In this document: positions 1-5,973 of the stretch, one piece after another
How the letters are laid out: every line of letters starts with the position of its first letter
Position numbering within the stretch: position 1 is the stretch's first letter
NCBI GenBank assembly: GCA_946480655.1
Contig: CAMLKN010000133.1
Coordinates: forward strand, 1 to 6,414
DNA length: 6,414 nt
Reading direction: 5' to 3'
DNA from: an uncultured Devosia sp.
Lineage (GTDB): Bacteria > Pseudomonadota > Alphaproteobacteria > Rhizobiales > Devosiaceae
The notes under the pieces: model-generated
Told to the model about the DNA's origin: nothing
Databases searched by the model: none
What the model saw: the letters and a program-made list of their open reading frames with translations, nothing else
Program-made: the position numbers and the translations under genes

Positions 1-1700
1 AGCCGCCAGTAGTCGCCGAAGCGGTAGCCGCCGGGGGCCATGACCAGGGTGTTGCACTGGTGGCCGATGGGGGTGAGGAAGTCGCAGCCGGCGCCGATGG
101 CCACGGCCATGAGGAAGGCCTCGGGGGCGTAGCCGAGGCCGGTGGCGAAGGCGGCGGCGATGGGGGCCATGACCAGCACGGTGGCGGCATTGTTGAGGAA
201 GGGCGTCACGGCCATGGCCGCGACCATGATCAGCGCCAGGGCGCCCCAGCCGGGCAGGGTGACGGCGGTGGCGGTGAGCCAGGCGGCGACGAGATCGGTG
301 CCGCCGGTGGCCTGCAGGCTCTCGGACACCGGAATGAGGCAGGCCAGCATGATGAGGATGGGTCCATCGACCTGGCTATAGACTTCGCGCAGGGGCAGGG
401 CGCCGGTGAGGACCATGGCGACGGCCGCGGCGAAGAAGGCCGGGGCGACCGGAACAATGCCGAGGGCGGTGGCGGCCATGGCCGCCAGCAGGATGGCCAG
501 CGGCACCAGACCATTGCGGACGCTGCCGAGCTTGAGGCCGCGCTCGACCAGCGGCAGGCAATCCCACTCGCGCAGGAGATCGGGGATCCGCTTCAAGTGC
601 CCCTGCAACAGGATGACGTCGCCATTCTGGAACCGAATCTGTCCCAGCCGCTCGGTGAAGCGCTGGTCGCGGCGGGAAATGGCGAGGAGATTGAGGCCGG
701 TGCGGTCGAACAGGGTCAGTTCCTGGGCACTGGCGCCAATCAGGCCCGAACTCTCGCCGATAATGGCTTCGATGACGCCGATATTGCCGCTGTCGCGGGA
801 GGCCGCGCCGCGCCGTTCGGAGAAGGAGAGGCCGGACTGGTGCACCATCTTGTCGAGGGCCTCGGGATCGCCTTCGATGAGCAGGATATCGCCGGCGCGC
901 AGGGTGGCATCGGGCAGGGGCGTGCGGCGGCGGCCGGAGGCGCTGACGATGCCGGTGACCATGGCCGCGCCATCGGCGGCGGCCTGCAGGGCGCCGATGG
1001 TCTTGCCGATGGCGGGGCTATCGGCCAGGACATGGGCTTCGGTCGTGTAGTTCTTGATCTCGATGGCCTTGTCCATGCCGGACTCTTCGCGGCGGCGCTC
1101 GGGCAGGAGCCAGTAAAACAGCGAGAGAAAGACAATGCCGACCAGGGCCAGGATGCCGCCTACGGGGGTGAAATCGAACATGGTGAAGGCGGTGCCGGTC
1201 AATTCCTGGCGGACGCCGGAGACGATGATGTTGGGCGAGGTGCCGATCTGGGTCATCAACCCGCCCAGGAGCGAGCCGAAAGCCATGGGCATGAGGAACA
1301 TGGAGGGCGAGACACTGGACTTGCGCGCCATCTGGAAGGCGATGGGCATCATGATCGCCAGGGCGCCGATATTTTTCACAAAGGCCGAAAGCACGGTGAC
1401 GATGCTGACCAGGACGATCAGCTGCATGCGGGGGCTCGACAGACCCGGCAGGTAGCGGCGGATGGCGGTTTCCATGATGCCCGAGCGGGCGACGGCGGCG
1501 CTGACCACCAGGGCGCTGCCCACGATGATGACGATGTCGTTGGCAAAGCCCGCAAAGGCGCGTTCCGCCGGAACGATGCCCACCAGCATGGCGGCGAGCA
1601 GGGCGCAGATCGCCACAAGATCATAGCGCCAGCGGCCCAGGATGAAGGCTACCATCATGCCCGCAATGATGAGAAACGCGAGCATTTGGGGGGTCGTCAT
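1..1700 (-). CDS. SLC13-family permease with two central RCK_C (TrkA_C) domains, 3'-partial
   Basis: An inner-membrane anion transporter of the SLC13/ArsB-NhaD-like superfamily. Relatives move sulfate, dicarboxylates or other anions, usually with sodium; the substrate cannot be read here. The frame is open from ATG at 1698-1700 to the window edge, giving 566 codons, and the last visible residues (GGYRFGDYWR) are typical of the family C-terminus, so roughly 20-30 residues are missing. The order is: hydrophobic N-terminal half (about residues 1-200) with VKNIGA around N110 and the hairpin motif GTSPN at 153-157; two soluble RCK_C regulatory domains at about 210-295 and 309-385; hydrophobic second half with PFLNNAAT (N503, N504). 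The RCK_C pair suggests regulation by a cytosolic ligand. The start is supported by GGAG at 1707-1710, six bases upstream. It is transcribed divergently from the hydrolase at 1832. The family call is firm; the substrate is unknown. Confidence 0.93.
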   Translation of the reverse strand, partial: MTTPQMLAFLIIAGMMVAFILGRWRYDLVAICALLAAMLVGIVPAERAFAGFANDIVIIVGSALVVSAAVARSGIMETAIRRYLPGLSSPRMQLIVLVSIVTVLSAFVKNIGALAIMMPIAFQMARKSSVSPSMFLMPMAFGSLLGGLMTQIGTSPNIIVSGVRQELTGTAFTMFDFTPVGGILALVGIVFLSLFYWLLPERRREESGMDKAIEIKNYTTEAHVLADSPAIGKTIGALQAAADGAAMVTGIVSASGRRRTPLPDATLRAGDILLIEGDPEALDKMVHQSGLSFSERRGAASRDSGNIGVIEAIIGESSGLIGASAQELTLFDRTGLNLLAISRRDQRFTERLGQIRFQNGDVILLQGHLKRIPDLLREWDCLPLVERGLKLGSVRNGLVPLAILLAAMAATALGIVPVAPAFFAAAVAMVLTGALPLREVYSQVDGPILIMLACLIPVSESLQATGGTDLVAAWLTATAVTLPGWGALALIMVAAMAVTPFLNNAATVLVMAPIAAAFATGLGYAPEAFLMAVAIGAGCDFLTPIGHQCNTLVMAPGGYRFGDYWR

Positions 1701-1783
1701 GGGCTGCTCCGTTGTCGTGGACCTGGAAAACGCGGCCGCGCCACAATAGTCGCACCGGCGCGGAATATAGACCACGGGCTGTT

Positions 1784-1797
1784 CCCCTCGCGAGGGG
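1784..1797. repeat. Perfect 14-bp palindrome CCCCTCGCGAGGGG
   Basis: CCCCTCG is followed directly by its reverse complement CGAGGGG, with no spacer. It lies 35 bases upstream of the hydrolase start and 84 bases upstream of the permease start. With no loop it fits a dimeric-regulator operator better than a terminator, although in RNA it could fold with the middle bases unpaired. The function is inferred; GC-rich palindromes also occur by chance in such DNA. Confidence 0.5.
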
Positions 1798-1820
1798 GCT
1801 GTGGCAAAAAACTGGGAAAC

Positions 1821-1825
1821 GGAGG
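1821..1825 (+). promoter_or_regulatory. Shine-Dalgarno GGAGG that fixes the GTG start of the hydrolase
   Basis: GGAGG lies six bases before GTG at 1832-1834. It decides against the longer open frame that begins at 1712 in the same phase. The 40 extra codons of that frame are not family-like, and the protein from GTG places its HxH motif where the family expects it. Confidence 0.8.
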
Positions 1826-1831
1826 GGTTGC

Positions 1832-2746
1832 GTGAAACGACTGTTTACGACATTGGGGCCGTTCGAGCGGCATCAGCTGGGCCTGATCCTGCCGCATGAA
1901 CATGTCTTCGTGGACCTGCGCACCCCGGACCAGCCGGGCTATGCAGAGGCCGAGGCGGCGGATGTGATCGCGCTGATGGCGCCGCAGATCAGGGCGATCC
2001 AGGCGCAGGGCGTGACAGCGCTGGTGGAATGCTCCACGGGCGGCGTGGGCCTCAGGGTCGATCTCGACCTGGCGGTTTCCCAGGCCACGGGGCTGCCGAT
2101 CGTGGTGCCTACGGGCAATTACCGCGAGCCGTGGATTCCCGACTGGGTACGCGATGCCAGCGAAGATGAGCTGGAACAATGGATGCTCGGCCACCTGACG
2201 CAAGGGGTGGGCGATACCGGGGTGATCGCGGCCTGGATCAAGGTCAGCGCCGGGGACGACGGGATCACCCCGCTCGAGACGCGTATCCTGCGCGCGGCGG
2301 CGCGGGCCTCGGCACAGACCGGCGCAATTATCGGCTCGCACACGATCAAGGGGCGGGTGGTGATGGACCAGCTCGACATCATCGAGGCCGAGGGCGGTTC
2401 GGCGAACCGGTTCATTTCCATCCATACTCAGGCCGAACCGGATTTCGAGATGCACAAGGCGGTGGCGGGGCGCGGCGCATGGATCGAATATGACCATGTG
2501 GGGCGTGATCCGGACGCGGAGGTGCTGGCGCTGGTGCTCAAGGCGCTGGAGGCGGGCCTGGGCGGGCAATTGCTGCTGAGCCACGACCTGGGCTGGTATG
2601 ACCCCGCCAAGCCAGGGGGCGGCACGCCACGGCCCTATACGCATCTGGTGGACTGGCTGCTGCCGGCGCTGCGGGCGGAGGGTGTCAATGAGGCCACGAT
2701 CACCCGGCTGACGCAGGACAATCCGTTTGACGCATTCGCGCGTTAA
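1832..2746 (+). CDS. Phosphotriesterase-family (amidohydrolase superfamily) metal-dependent hydrolase
   Basis: A 304-residue binuclear metal hydrolase with a TIM-barrel fold, probably cytosolic since no signal peptide is seen. All metal ligands of the family are present in order: H22 and H24 in PHEH, K137 in WIKVSAG (the bridging carboxylated lysine), H170 in GSHT, H198 in SIHT and D252 in LSHD. The positions nearly match those I recall for the lactonase SsoPox (22, 24, 137, 170, 199, 256), so the fold is intact. Residues that typical phosphotriesterase-like lactonases use near the substrate differ: the usual Arg after strand 7 is His222 (EYDHVG), and D252 is followed by LGW rather than a Y-C pair. 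Acyl-homoserine lactone or organophosphate activity should therefore not be assumed; another lactone, ester or phosphoester is as likely. The start is GTG with a good ribosome-binding site. It is divergent from the permease and ends six bases from the converging DUF6894 gene. Confidence 0.9.
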   Translation: MKRLFTTLGPFERHQLGLILPHEHVFVDLRTPDQPGYAEAEAADVIALMAPQIRAIQAQGVTALVECSTGGVGLRVDLDLAVSQATGLPIVVPTGNYREPWIPDWVRDASEDELEQWMLGHLTQGVGDTGVIAAWIKVSAGDDGITPLETRILRAAARASAQTGAIIGSHTIKGRVVMDQLDIIEAEGGSANRFISIHTQAEPDFEMHKAVAGRGAWIEYDHVGRDPDAEVLALVLKALEAGLGGQLLLSHDLGWYDPAKPGGGTPRPYTHLVDWLLPALRAEGVNEATITRLTQDNPFDAFAR

Positions 2747-2752
2747 GGTCGG

Positions 2753-2986
2753 TCAGGCTGCGTCGTCGCCGGCGTTCATGACATAGGGCACGCGGGCGAT
2801 GAGCCTGCGTCCGCCGTCCTCGATCTCGAAGCAGCCGCGCTCGGGCCGATCCGCCAGCGCCACGGCGTTGCGGGCGGCGAAGCTCGCCTCATCGAGGGCA
2901 GAGTTCAGCGAGGGCAGGACAAGGCCGTCGATATCCATCTCAAGATGGCCTTCGGCGTCCCGGTGATTGAAAAAGAAGCGTTCCAT
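2753..2986 (-). CDS. DUF6894-family small protein (77 aa)
   Basis: A small soluble protein of unknown function. The pattern MERFFFNHRD, then an acidic stretch leading into DGLVLPSL, an Ala-rich helix (SALDEASFAARNAVALAD) and a closing FEIEDGGRRLIARVPY strand fits the DUF6894 family common in Hyphomicrobiales, whose members are about this long. The open frame continues upstream to 3052, but ATG at 2984-2986 is chosen because GGAGG sits five bases before it and MERFFF matches the usual family N-terminus; the extra 22 codons look non-conserved. It lies 79 bases downstream of rimO on the same strand, with a hairpin in the gap, so it may be co-transcribed or independently expressed. Its stop converges on the hydrolase stop across six bases. 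No function is known for the family. Confidence 0.83.
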   Translation of the reverse strand: MERFFFNHRDAEGHLEMDIDGLVLPSLNSALDEASFAARNAVALADRPERGCFEIEDGGRRLIARVPYVMNAGDDAA

Positions 2987-2991
2987 TCGAG

Positions 2992-2996
2992 CCTCC
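2992..2996 (-). promoter_or_regulatory. Shine-Dalgarno GGAGG for the DUF6894 gene
   Basis: The minus strand reads GGAGG here, five bases before ATG at 2984-2986. It supports the short 77-residue protein over the 99-codon frame that starts at 3052. Confidence 0.75.
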
Positions 2997-3024
2997 ACAG
3001 AGTTGAGACGCGAACGGGATGAGA

Positions 3025-3046
3025 GGGCACCGCGTTCCCGGCGCCC
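3025..3046 (-). other. RNA hairpin between rimO and the DUF6894 gene
   Basis: In the minus-strand transcript, GGGCGCCG (3046-3039) pairs with CGGTGCCC (3032-3025) around a six-base loop, giving an 8-bp stem with one G-U pair. On the plus strand that pair would be an A-C mismatch, so the fold favours the minus transcript. What follows is TCTCATCC, not a U-run, so it is a weak terminator at best; attenuation or mRNA-end protection is an alternative. Confidence 0.35.
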
Positions 3047-3065
3047 GATCACGATTTGTTAACGG

Positions 3066-4391
3066 TCAGCGCTGGGCCGGCACGGCGAAGAGGTCGTATT
3101 CGTCATTGTCGGTGACGGTGACCGAGACGATGTCGCCGATCTTGATGCCGTCGGCATTGTCGACGATGACCTGGCCGTCGATTTCCGGGGCGTCCCACTT
3201 GGAGCGGGCGATGACGCGGTTCTCCTCGGGGCGGACGTCGTCGACGATGACATCGATGGTGCGGCCGACCTTCTTCTGCAACTGGCCGAAGGAGACGTTC
3301 TGCGCCACTTCCATAAGCTGGGCGAAGCGCTCTTCCTTGACCTCGTCGGGGACGACGCCATCGAGTTCGTTGGCGGTGGCGCCGGTGACGGGCTCGTACT
3401 TGAAGCAGCCGGCGCGGTCGATCTCGGCTTCCTCGATGAAATCGAGGAGCATTTCGAAATCTTCCTCGGTCTCGCCGGGGAAGCCGACGATGAAGTTGGA
3501 GCGCACGGTGAGGTCGGGGACCTGGCGCTTCCAGTCGAGGATGCGGTTGAGCGTCTTTTCCTGATGCGCGGGACGGCGCATGGCTTTGAGCACATTGGGA
3601 GAGGCGTGCTGGAAGGGGATGTCGAGATAGGGCAGGACGAGGCCTTCAGCCATCAGTTCCATGACCGGATCGACATGGGGATAGGGATAGACATAGTGCA
3701 GGCGCACCCAGGCGCCCAGCTCGCCCAGTTCCTTGGCCAGATCGTAGAACTTGGCCTTGACCTCGCGGCCGCGGTATTTGCTCGTCGCATACTTGATGTC
3801 GAGGCCGTAGGCGCTGGTGTCCTGGGAGATGACCAGCAGTTCCTTGACGCCGGAGCGGATGAGGCCCTCGGCTTCTGACAGGATGCCGGCGGCCGGGCGC
3901 GAGGCCAAGTCGCCACGGATCTGGGGAATGATGCAGAAGGAGCAGCGATTGTTGCAGCCTTCGGAAATCTTCAAGTAGGCGTAGTGGCGCGGGGTGAGCT
4001 TCAGGCCGCTTTCGGGGACGAGGTCCACGAATTTGTTCGGCACGGGCGGCAGATGCTCATGCACAGCCGAAACCACGCTTTCATACTGGTGCGGGCCGGT
4101 GATGGCGAGCACGCTCGGATGGGTCTCGCGGATCAGGTTTTCCTCGACGCCGAGACAACCGGTAACGATGACGCGACCGTTCTCGTTGAGCGCTTCGCCA
4201 ATGGCCTCGAGGCTTTCCTGCTTGGCGCTGTCGAGGAAGCCGCAGGTGTTGACCAGCACGACATCGGCGCCGGCATAGTCGCGCGAGAAAGAATAGCCCT
4301 GGGCGCGCAGGGTGGTCATGATGCGCTCGCTGTCGACGAGCGCCTTGGGGCAGCCGAGGCTGACGAGACCGATTTTGGGCGCCTGAGTCAT
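3066..4391 (-). CDS. rimO: Ribosomal protein uS12 methylthiotransferase RimO
   Basis: A cytosolic radical-SAM enzyme that adds a methylthio group to a conserved aspartate of ribosomal protein uS12 (Asp88/89 in E. coli). At 441 residues it has the usual family length. The N-terminal UPF0004 domain carries the second-cluster cysteines C14 ([14 protein letters not shown]), C50 (VNTCGF) and C79 (VTGCLG). The radical-SAM core has C146, C150 and C153 in [14 protein letters not shown], binding the SAM-coordinating 4Fe-4S cluster. The C-terminal TRAM domain covers about 370-441. [14 protein letters not shown] and the [11 protein letters not shown] context mark RimO rather than the tRNA enzyme MiaB. 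The start at 4389-4391 gives the expected N-terminus, but no clear Shine-Dalgarno sequence precedes it. It is divergent from the DoxX gene and followed on the same strand by DUF6894. All catalytic residues I can check are present. Confidence 0.97.
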   Translation of the reverse strand: MTQAPKIGLVSLGCPKALVDSERIMTTLRAQGYSFSRDYAGADVVLVNTCGFLDSAKQESLEAIGEALNENGRVIVTGCLGVEENLIRETHPSVLAITGPHQYESVVSAVHEHLPPVPNKFVDLVPESGLKLTPRHYAYLKISEGCNNRCSFCIIPQIRGDLASRPAAGILSEAEGLIRSGVKELLVISQDTSAYGLDIKYATSKYRGREVKAKFYDLAKELGELGAWVRLHYVYPYPHVDPVMELMAEGLVLPYLDIPFQHASPNVLKAMRRPAHQEKTLNRILDWKRQVPDLTVRSNFIVGFPGETEEDFEMLLDFIEEAEIDRAGCFKYEPVTGATANELDGVVPDEVKEERFAQLMEVAQNVSFGQLQKKVGRTIDVIVDDVRPEENRVIARSKWDAPEIDGQVIVDNADGIKIGDIVSVTVTDNDEYDLFAVPAQR

Positions 4392-4427
4392 GCGCGTGCA
4401 GTGTCCGAAACTGGATGAGATGGGCGC

Positions 4428-4456
4428 GTCATATAGAAACTTGCACGGTTACGCAA
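4428..4456 (-). promoter_or_regulatory. Possible rimO promoter
   Basis: Read on the minus strand, TTGCGT (4456-4451) and TATGAC (4433-4428) are separated by 17 bases, an acceptable sigma-70-type arrangement ending 36 bases before the rimO start. The overlapping TATATG is an alternative -10 with a shorter spacer. Matches are partial, so this is a suggestion only. Confidence 0.35.
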
Positions 4457-4457
4457 T

Positions 4458-4523
4458 GTGACTGTCCGGCAACGGCGGCGCGGCAGCCTTGCGTTGAACG
4501 GCGAACACAGGATCGTGACTGTC
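4458..4523. repeat. Direct repeat GTGACTGTC, two copies
   Basis: GTGACTGTC occurs at 4458-4466 and again at 4515-4523, 57 bases apart, within the 242-base gap between the divergent rimO and DoxX genes. The first copy abuts the proposed rimO -35 element. It may be a pair of regulator sites, but nine-base repeats can arise by chance. I saw no convincing DoxX promoter in the rest of this gap. Confidence 0.25.
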
Positions 4524-4633
4524 TGTCTTTAGCGAACAGCGCGTGCGTTGATTGACGGATTTCGGCTTGCGAAACCGTGGGTTAGGTCCTTTCGCCTGTT
4601 TGGCGCCCTTCGGCGCAGCAAGAAGGAAACTCC

Positions 4634-5011
4634 ATGACCGACCGTCTCTCCGCCTACGCGCCGCAGGCCCTGTCCGTGCTGCGCATCATCGCCGCCCTGC
4701 TTTTCCTCGCCCATGGCACGCAGAAGCTGATGGGCTTTCCGTCCGCAGAATTCGCGCCGCCCATGTTCTCGATCTTCTGGTTTGCCGGCGTGATCGAAAT
4801 CGTCACCGGCATCCTGATCGGCATTGGCCTGTTCACCCGTCCGGCCGCTTTCATCGCCTCGGGCACCATGGCCGTTGCCTATTGGATGGTGCACGCCCCG
4901 GGCAATTTCTTCCCCACCAATAATGGCGGCGATGCCGCGATCCTGTTCTGCTTCGTCTTCCTGTTCCTGGTCTTTGCCGGCCCGGGTGTCTGGAGCGTGG
5001 AGAAGAAGTAA
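4634..5011 (+). CDS. DoxX family membrane protein (125 aa)
   Basis: A small inner-membrane protein with four predicted helices at about residues 11-30, 45-66, 71-87 and 100-117. The N-terminal pattern SVLRIIAALLFLAHGTQKLMG, with Arg in helix 1 and His-Gly at its end, and the following FAGVIEIVTGILIGIGLFTRPAAF are characteristic of DoxX/SURF4-like proteins. Length is normal for the family. Relatives have been linked to quinone or thiosulfate redox chemistry and to oxidative-stress complexes, but most, including this subgroup, have no proven role. The start is supported by AAGGA at 4623-4627, six bases upstream. A short hairpin (4603-4607 with 4612-4616) stands just before it in the leader. It appears monocistronic: the next genes face the other way and the 3' flank is non-coding. 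Confidence 0.93.
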   Translation: MTDRLSAYAPQALSVLRIIAALLFLAHGTQKLMGFPSAEFAPPMFSIFWFAGVIEIVTGILIGIGLFTRPAAFIASGTMAVAYWMVHAPGNFFPTNNGGDAAILFCFVFLFLVFAGPGVWSVEKK

Positions 5012-5079
5012 GGGTCCGCTGGGGACATCATTCCCCGTGCGTTTATGCTTTCACACGGTGCCATCTCATACACGCTACC

Positions 5080-5102
5080 GCCCTCGGACTTGATCCGAGG
5101 GC
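5080..5102 (+). repeat. REP-like palindrome, copy 1
   Basis: GCCCTCGGA (5080-5088) pairs with TCCGAGGGC (5094-5102) around a CTTGA loop, a perfect 9-bp stem. This resembles dispersed intergenic palindromes common in Alphaproteobacteria. The right flank (CCAC) is shared, inverted, with copy 2. That the family is dispersed genome-wide is inferred; only two copies are visible. Confidence 0.65.
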
Positions 5103-5145
5103 CACTCTGGGCGCCATGATGGATGGTTCCTGCCCGTGACGCGTG

Positions 5146-5168
5146 GCCCTCGGGTCAGGCCCGAGGGC
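5146..5168 (-). repeat. REP-like palindrome, copy 2, inverted relative to copy 1
   Basis: GCCCTCGGG (5146-5154) pairs with CCCGAGGGC (5160-5168) around a TCAGG loop. Read on the minus strand it becomes GCCCTCGGGCCTGACCCG followed by AGGGCCAC, matching copy 1 except at a few positions, several of them compensatory (A-T to G-C in the stem). The two copies face each other across about 43 bases, like a bacterial interspersed mosaic element. Confidence 0.65.
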
Positions 5169-5205
5169 GGCCCTGCGAGCATGTCCAATACCGAGCCCAA
5201 ACAAG

Positions 5206-5228
5206 AAGGCCGCCCTGTGGGCGGCCTT
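5206..5228 (-). terminator. Rho-independent terminator of the lipB-DUF4282 operon, possibly bidirectional
   Basis: AAGGCCGCCC (5206-5215) pairs perfectly with GGGCGGCCTT (5219-5228) around a three-base loop. On the minus strand it begins seven bases after the stop of the small membrane gene and is followed by a T-rich run (TTCTTGTTT). On the plus strand it is followed by TTTACTTTG, so it could also end DoxX transcription about 195 bases after that gene. Confidence 0.8.
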
Positions 5229-5235
5229 TACTTTG

Positions 5236-5412
5236 TCAGACGTCTTCCGAATTGTCCGGTTTGCGGTAGTCGCCCTTGATGTTCCGCTGGAGTTCGCGGT
5301 GCATATCGCGCTGGCTCCTGATCGTGCCCCAAGTCTCGTTTCTCATGTAGTAGGCGAGGACCAGGAATGGGCCGACCAGTATGAGGAAGAGGAACCACTC
5401 AAGGAACGTCAC
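5236..5412 (-). CDS. Small single-pass membrane protein, unknown function (58 aa)
   Basis: I do not recognise a family. One hydrophobic helix spans about residues 2-22 (TFLEWFLFLILVGPFLVLAYYM), followed by a charged tail rich in Arg, Lys, Asp and Glu that ends NSEDV. It is probably N-terminally anchored in the inner membrane, tail inside by the positive-inside rule. No ATG is available; GTG at 5410-5412 is preferred because the AGG at 5421-5423 lies eight bases before it. TTG at 5416-5418 would add two residues but sits too close to that site. The upstream DUF4282 stop is 10 bases away, and a strong terminator follows the gene at once, which supports a real last gene of an operon. It may work with the DUF4282 protein, but that rests only on position. 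Confidence 0.65.
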   Translation of the reverse strand: MTFLEWFLFLILVGPFLVLAYYMRNETWGTIRSQRDMHRELQRNIKGDYRKPDNSEDV

Positions 5413-5413
5413 T

Positions 5414-5440
5414 CCCAAGACCTCAGGTCATGGTCTTGGG
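5414..5440 (-). other. Hairpin at the DUF4282/small-protein junction
   Basis: In the minus-strand mRNA, CCCAAGACC (5440-5432) pairs perfectly with GGTCTTGGG (5422-5414), leaving ATGACCTGA in the loop. The upstream stop codon TGA (5425-5423) lies in that loop, while part of the downstream ribosome-binding bases and the TTG codon lie in the stem. A shorter GACC/GGTC fold (5429-5419) competes with it. This layout suits translational coupling, an inference. Confidence 0.5.
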
Positions 5441-5950
5441 TGGCGTGCGCTTGGCAGTGCGGCGGGGTTTGTGGGTCTGGCCCGGCTCGGTGGCGGGCTC
5501 GCGGGGGGCGTCGTTGGTCGAGGGGACGTAGGGGACCGGTTCGGTGGCCGGGGTGATGTATTCGTCGGCCTCGGCGAAATCGCGTTCCTCGCCTTCTTCT
5601 GCCAGATCGCGGATTGCGTCACGCACCTCGTCGAGCAGCGAGGCGGAATAGCGCGAGCGCTGGACTGTCTCGCCGGTATCCTCGAGGCTCTTGAACCAGA
5701 CCAGCAGCGCTTCGCAGCCGATGCGCAGACCCACGAAGGACAGAAGGCCGAATACGGCGATTTCCAGGAGACCCCAGAGGCCATCGCCAAAGCCGGTGCC
5801 AAAGCGGAAGAAGAAGTGGCTGATGGCCCAGAGCAGGATCGCGGCGAGGCCGAGCGCATAGAAGATGGGGACCAGTTTCGGCGACAGGATCGAGTCGAGC
5901 CGGAACAGGGTCTGCCTCGTGAGAAGGCGCTTGAGATCGTCCAAGGTCAT
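5423..5950 (-). CDS. DUF4282-family membrane protein (175 aa)
   Basis: An inner-membrane protein of unknown function. The N-terminal part (MTLDDLKRLLTRQTLFRLDSILSPKLVPIFYALGL) and two helices at about residues 27-48 and 60-84, joined by a glycine-rich turn (FGTGFGDGLWG), fit DUF4282: the phrases SPKLVPIFYALGL and RIGCEALLVWFKSLED are the recognisable parts. After the membrane region comes an unusual long tail: an acidic helical stretch (about 90-130) and a Pro/Thr-rich, finally basic segment (132-175, with HKPRRTAKR) that is probably disordered and cytosolic. ATG at 5948-5950 is preceded by GAGGAG at 5957-5962, six bases away. It begins 23 bases after lipB ends, so the two are likely co-transcribed, without an evident functional link. 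Confidence 0.85.
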   Translation of the reverse strand: MTLDDLKRLLTRQTLFRLDSILSPKLVPIFYALGLAAILLWAISHFFFRFGTGFGDGLWGLLEIAVFGLLSFVGLRIGCEALLVWFKSLEDTGETVQRSRYSASLLDEVRDAIRDLAEEGEERDFAEADEYITPATEPVPYVPSTNDAPREPATEPGQTHKPRRTAKRTPPKTMT

Positions 5951-5973
5951 TTCAGGCTCCTCGAATCCTTCGT

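Larger units (their letters stand above)
1701..1831. promoter_or_regulatory. Divergent intergenic region between permease and hydrolase genes
   Basis: These 131 bases separate two divergent start codons and must hold the promoters of both genes unless one is internal to a neighbour. An AT-rich spot around 1764-1771 (AATATAGA) could serve as a -10 element for either direction, but I see no good -35 partner at standard spacing. The region also holds the perfect palindrome at 1784-1797 and the hydrolase ribosome-binding site at 1821-1825. That it is regulatory is an inference from gene orientation. Confidence 0.5.

Noticed and set aside
1712..1831. A 40-codon N-terminal extension of the hydrolase
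   Set aside because: The frame is open but the extension is not family-like, crosses the intergenic palindrome, and a strong GGAGG precedes GTG at 1832.
60..1835. A 591-codon plus-strand open frame opposite the permease gene, very rich in Gly, His, Asp and Glu
   Set aside because: It is antisense to a gene with clear SLC13 motifs. Its composition is what GC-biased third positions give on the opposite strand, and it has no recognisable domain or ribosome-binding site.
1697..2644. A 315-codon minus-strand open frame opposite the hydrolase gene
   Set aside because: It is antisense to a protein with the full phosphotriesterase metal-ligand set, shows no family features, and its Arg/His/Pro-rich make-up is typical of a shadow frame.
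2987..3052. A 22-codon N-terminal extension of the DUF6894 protein
   Set aside because: MERFFF with a GGAGG five bases upstream matches the family start; the extension overlaps the intergenic hairpin.
3984..4418. A 144-codon plus-strand open frame opposite rimO, and similar frames at 3019-3564 and 3564-3878
   Set aside because: All are antisense to the well-supported rimO gene and show no domain of their own.
4529..4894. A 121-codon minus-strand frame over the DoxX start
   Set aside because: It is antisense to a clear four-helix DoxX protein and is hydrophilic and low-complexity, as expected of a shadow.
5021..5036. A small hairpin GGGGA/TTCCC C after the DoxX gene as its terminator
   Set aside because: The stem is only five pairs and no T-run follows; the hairpin at 5206-5228 is a far better candidate.
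5143..5556. A 137-codon plus-strand frame over the repeats, terminator and small membrane gene
   Set aside because: It runs through the inverted repeats and the terminator and has no family-like segment.
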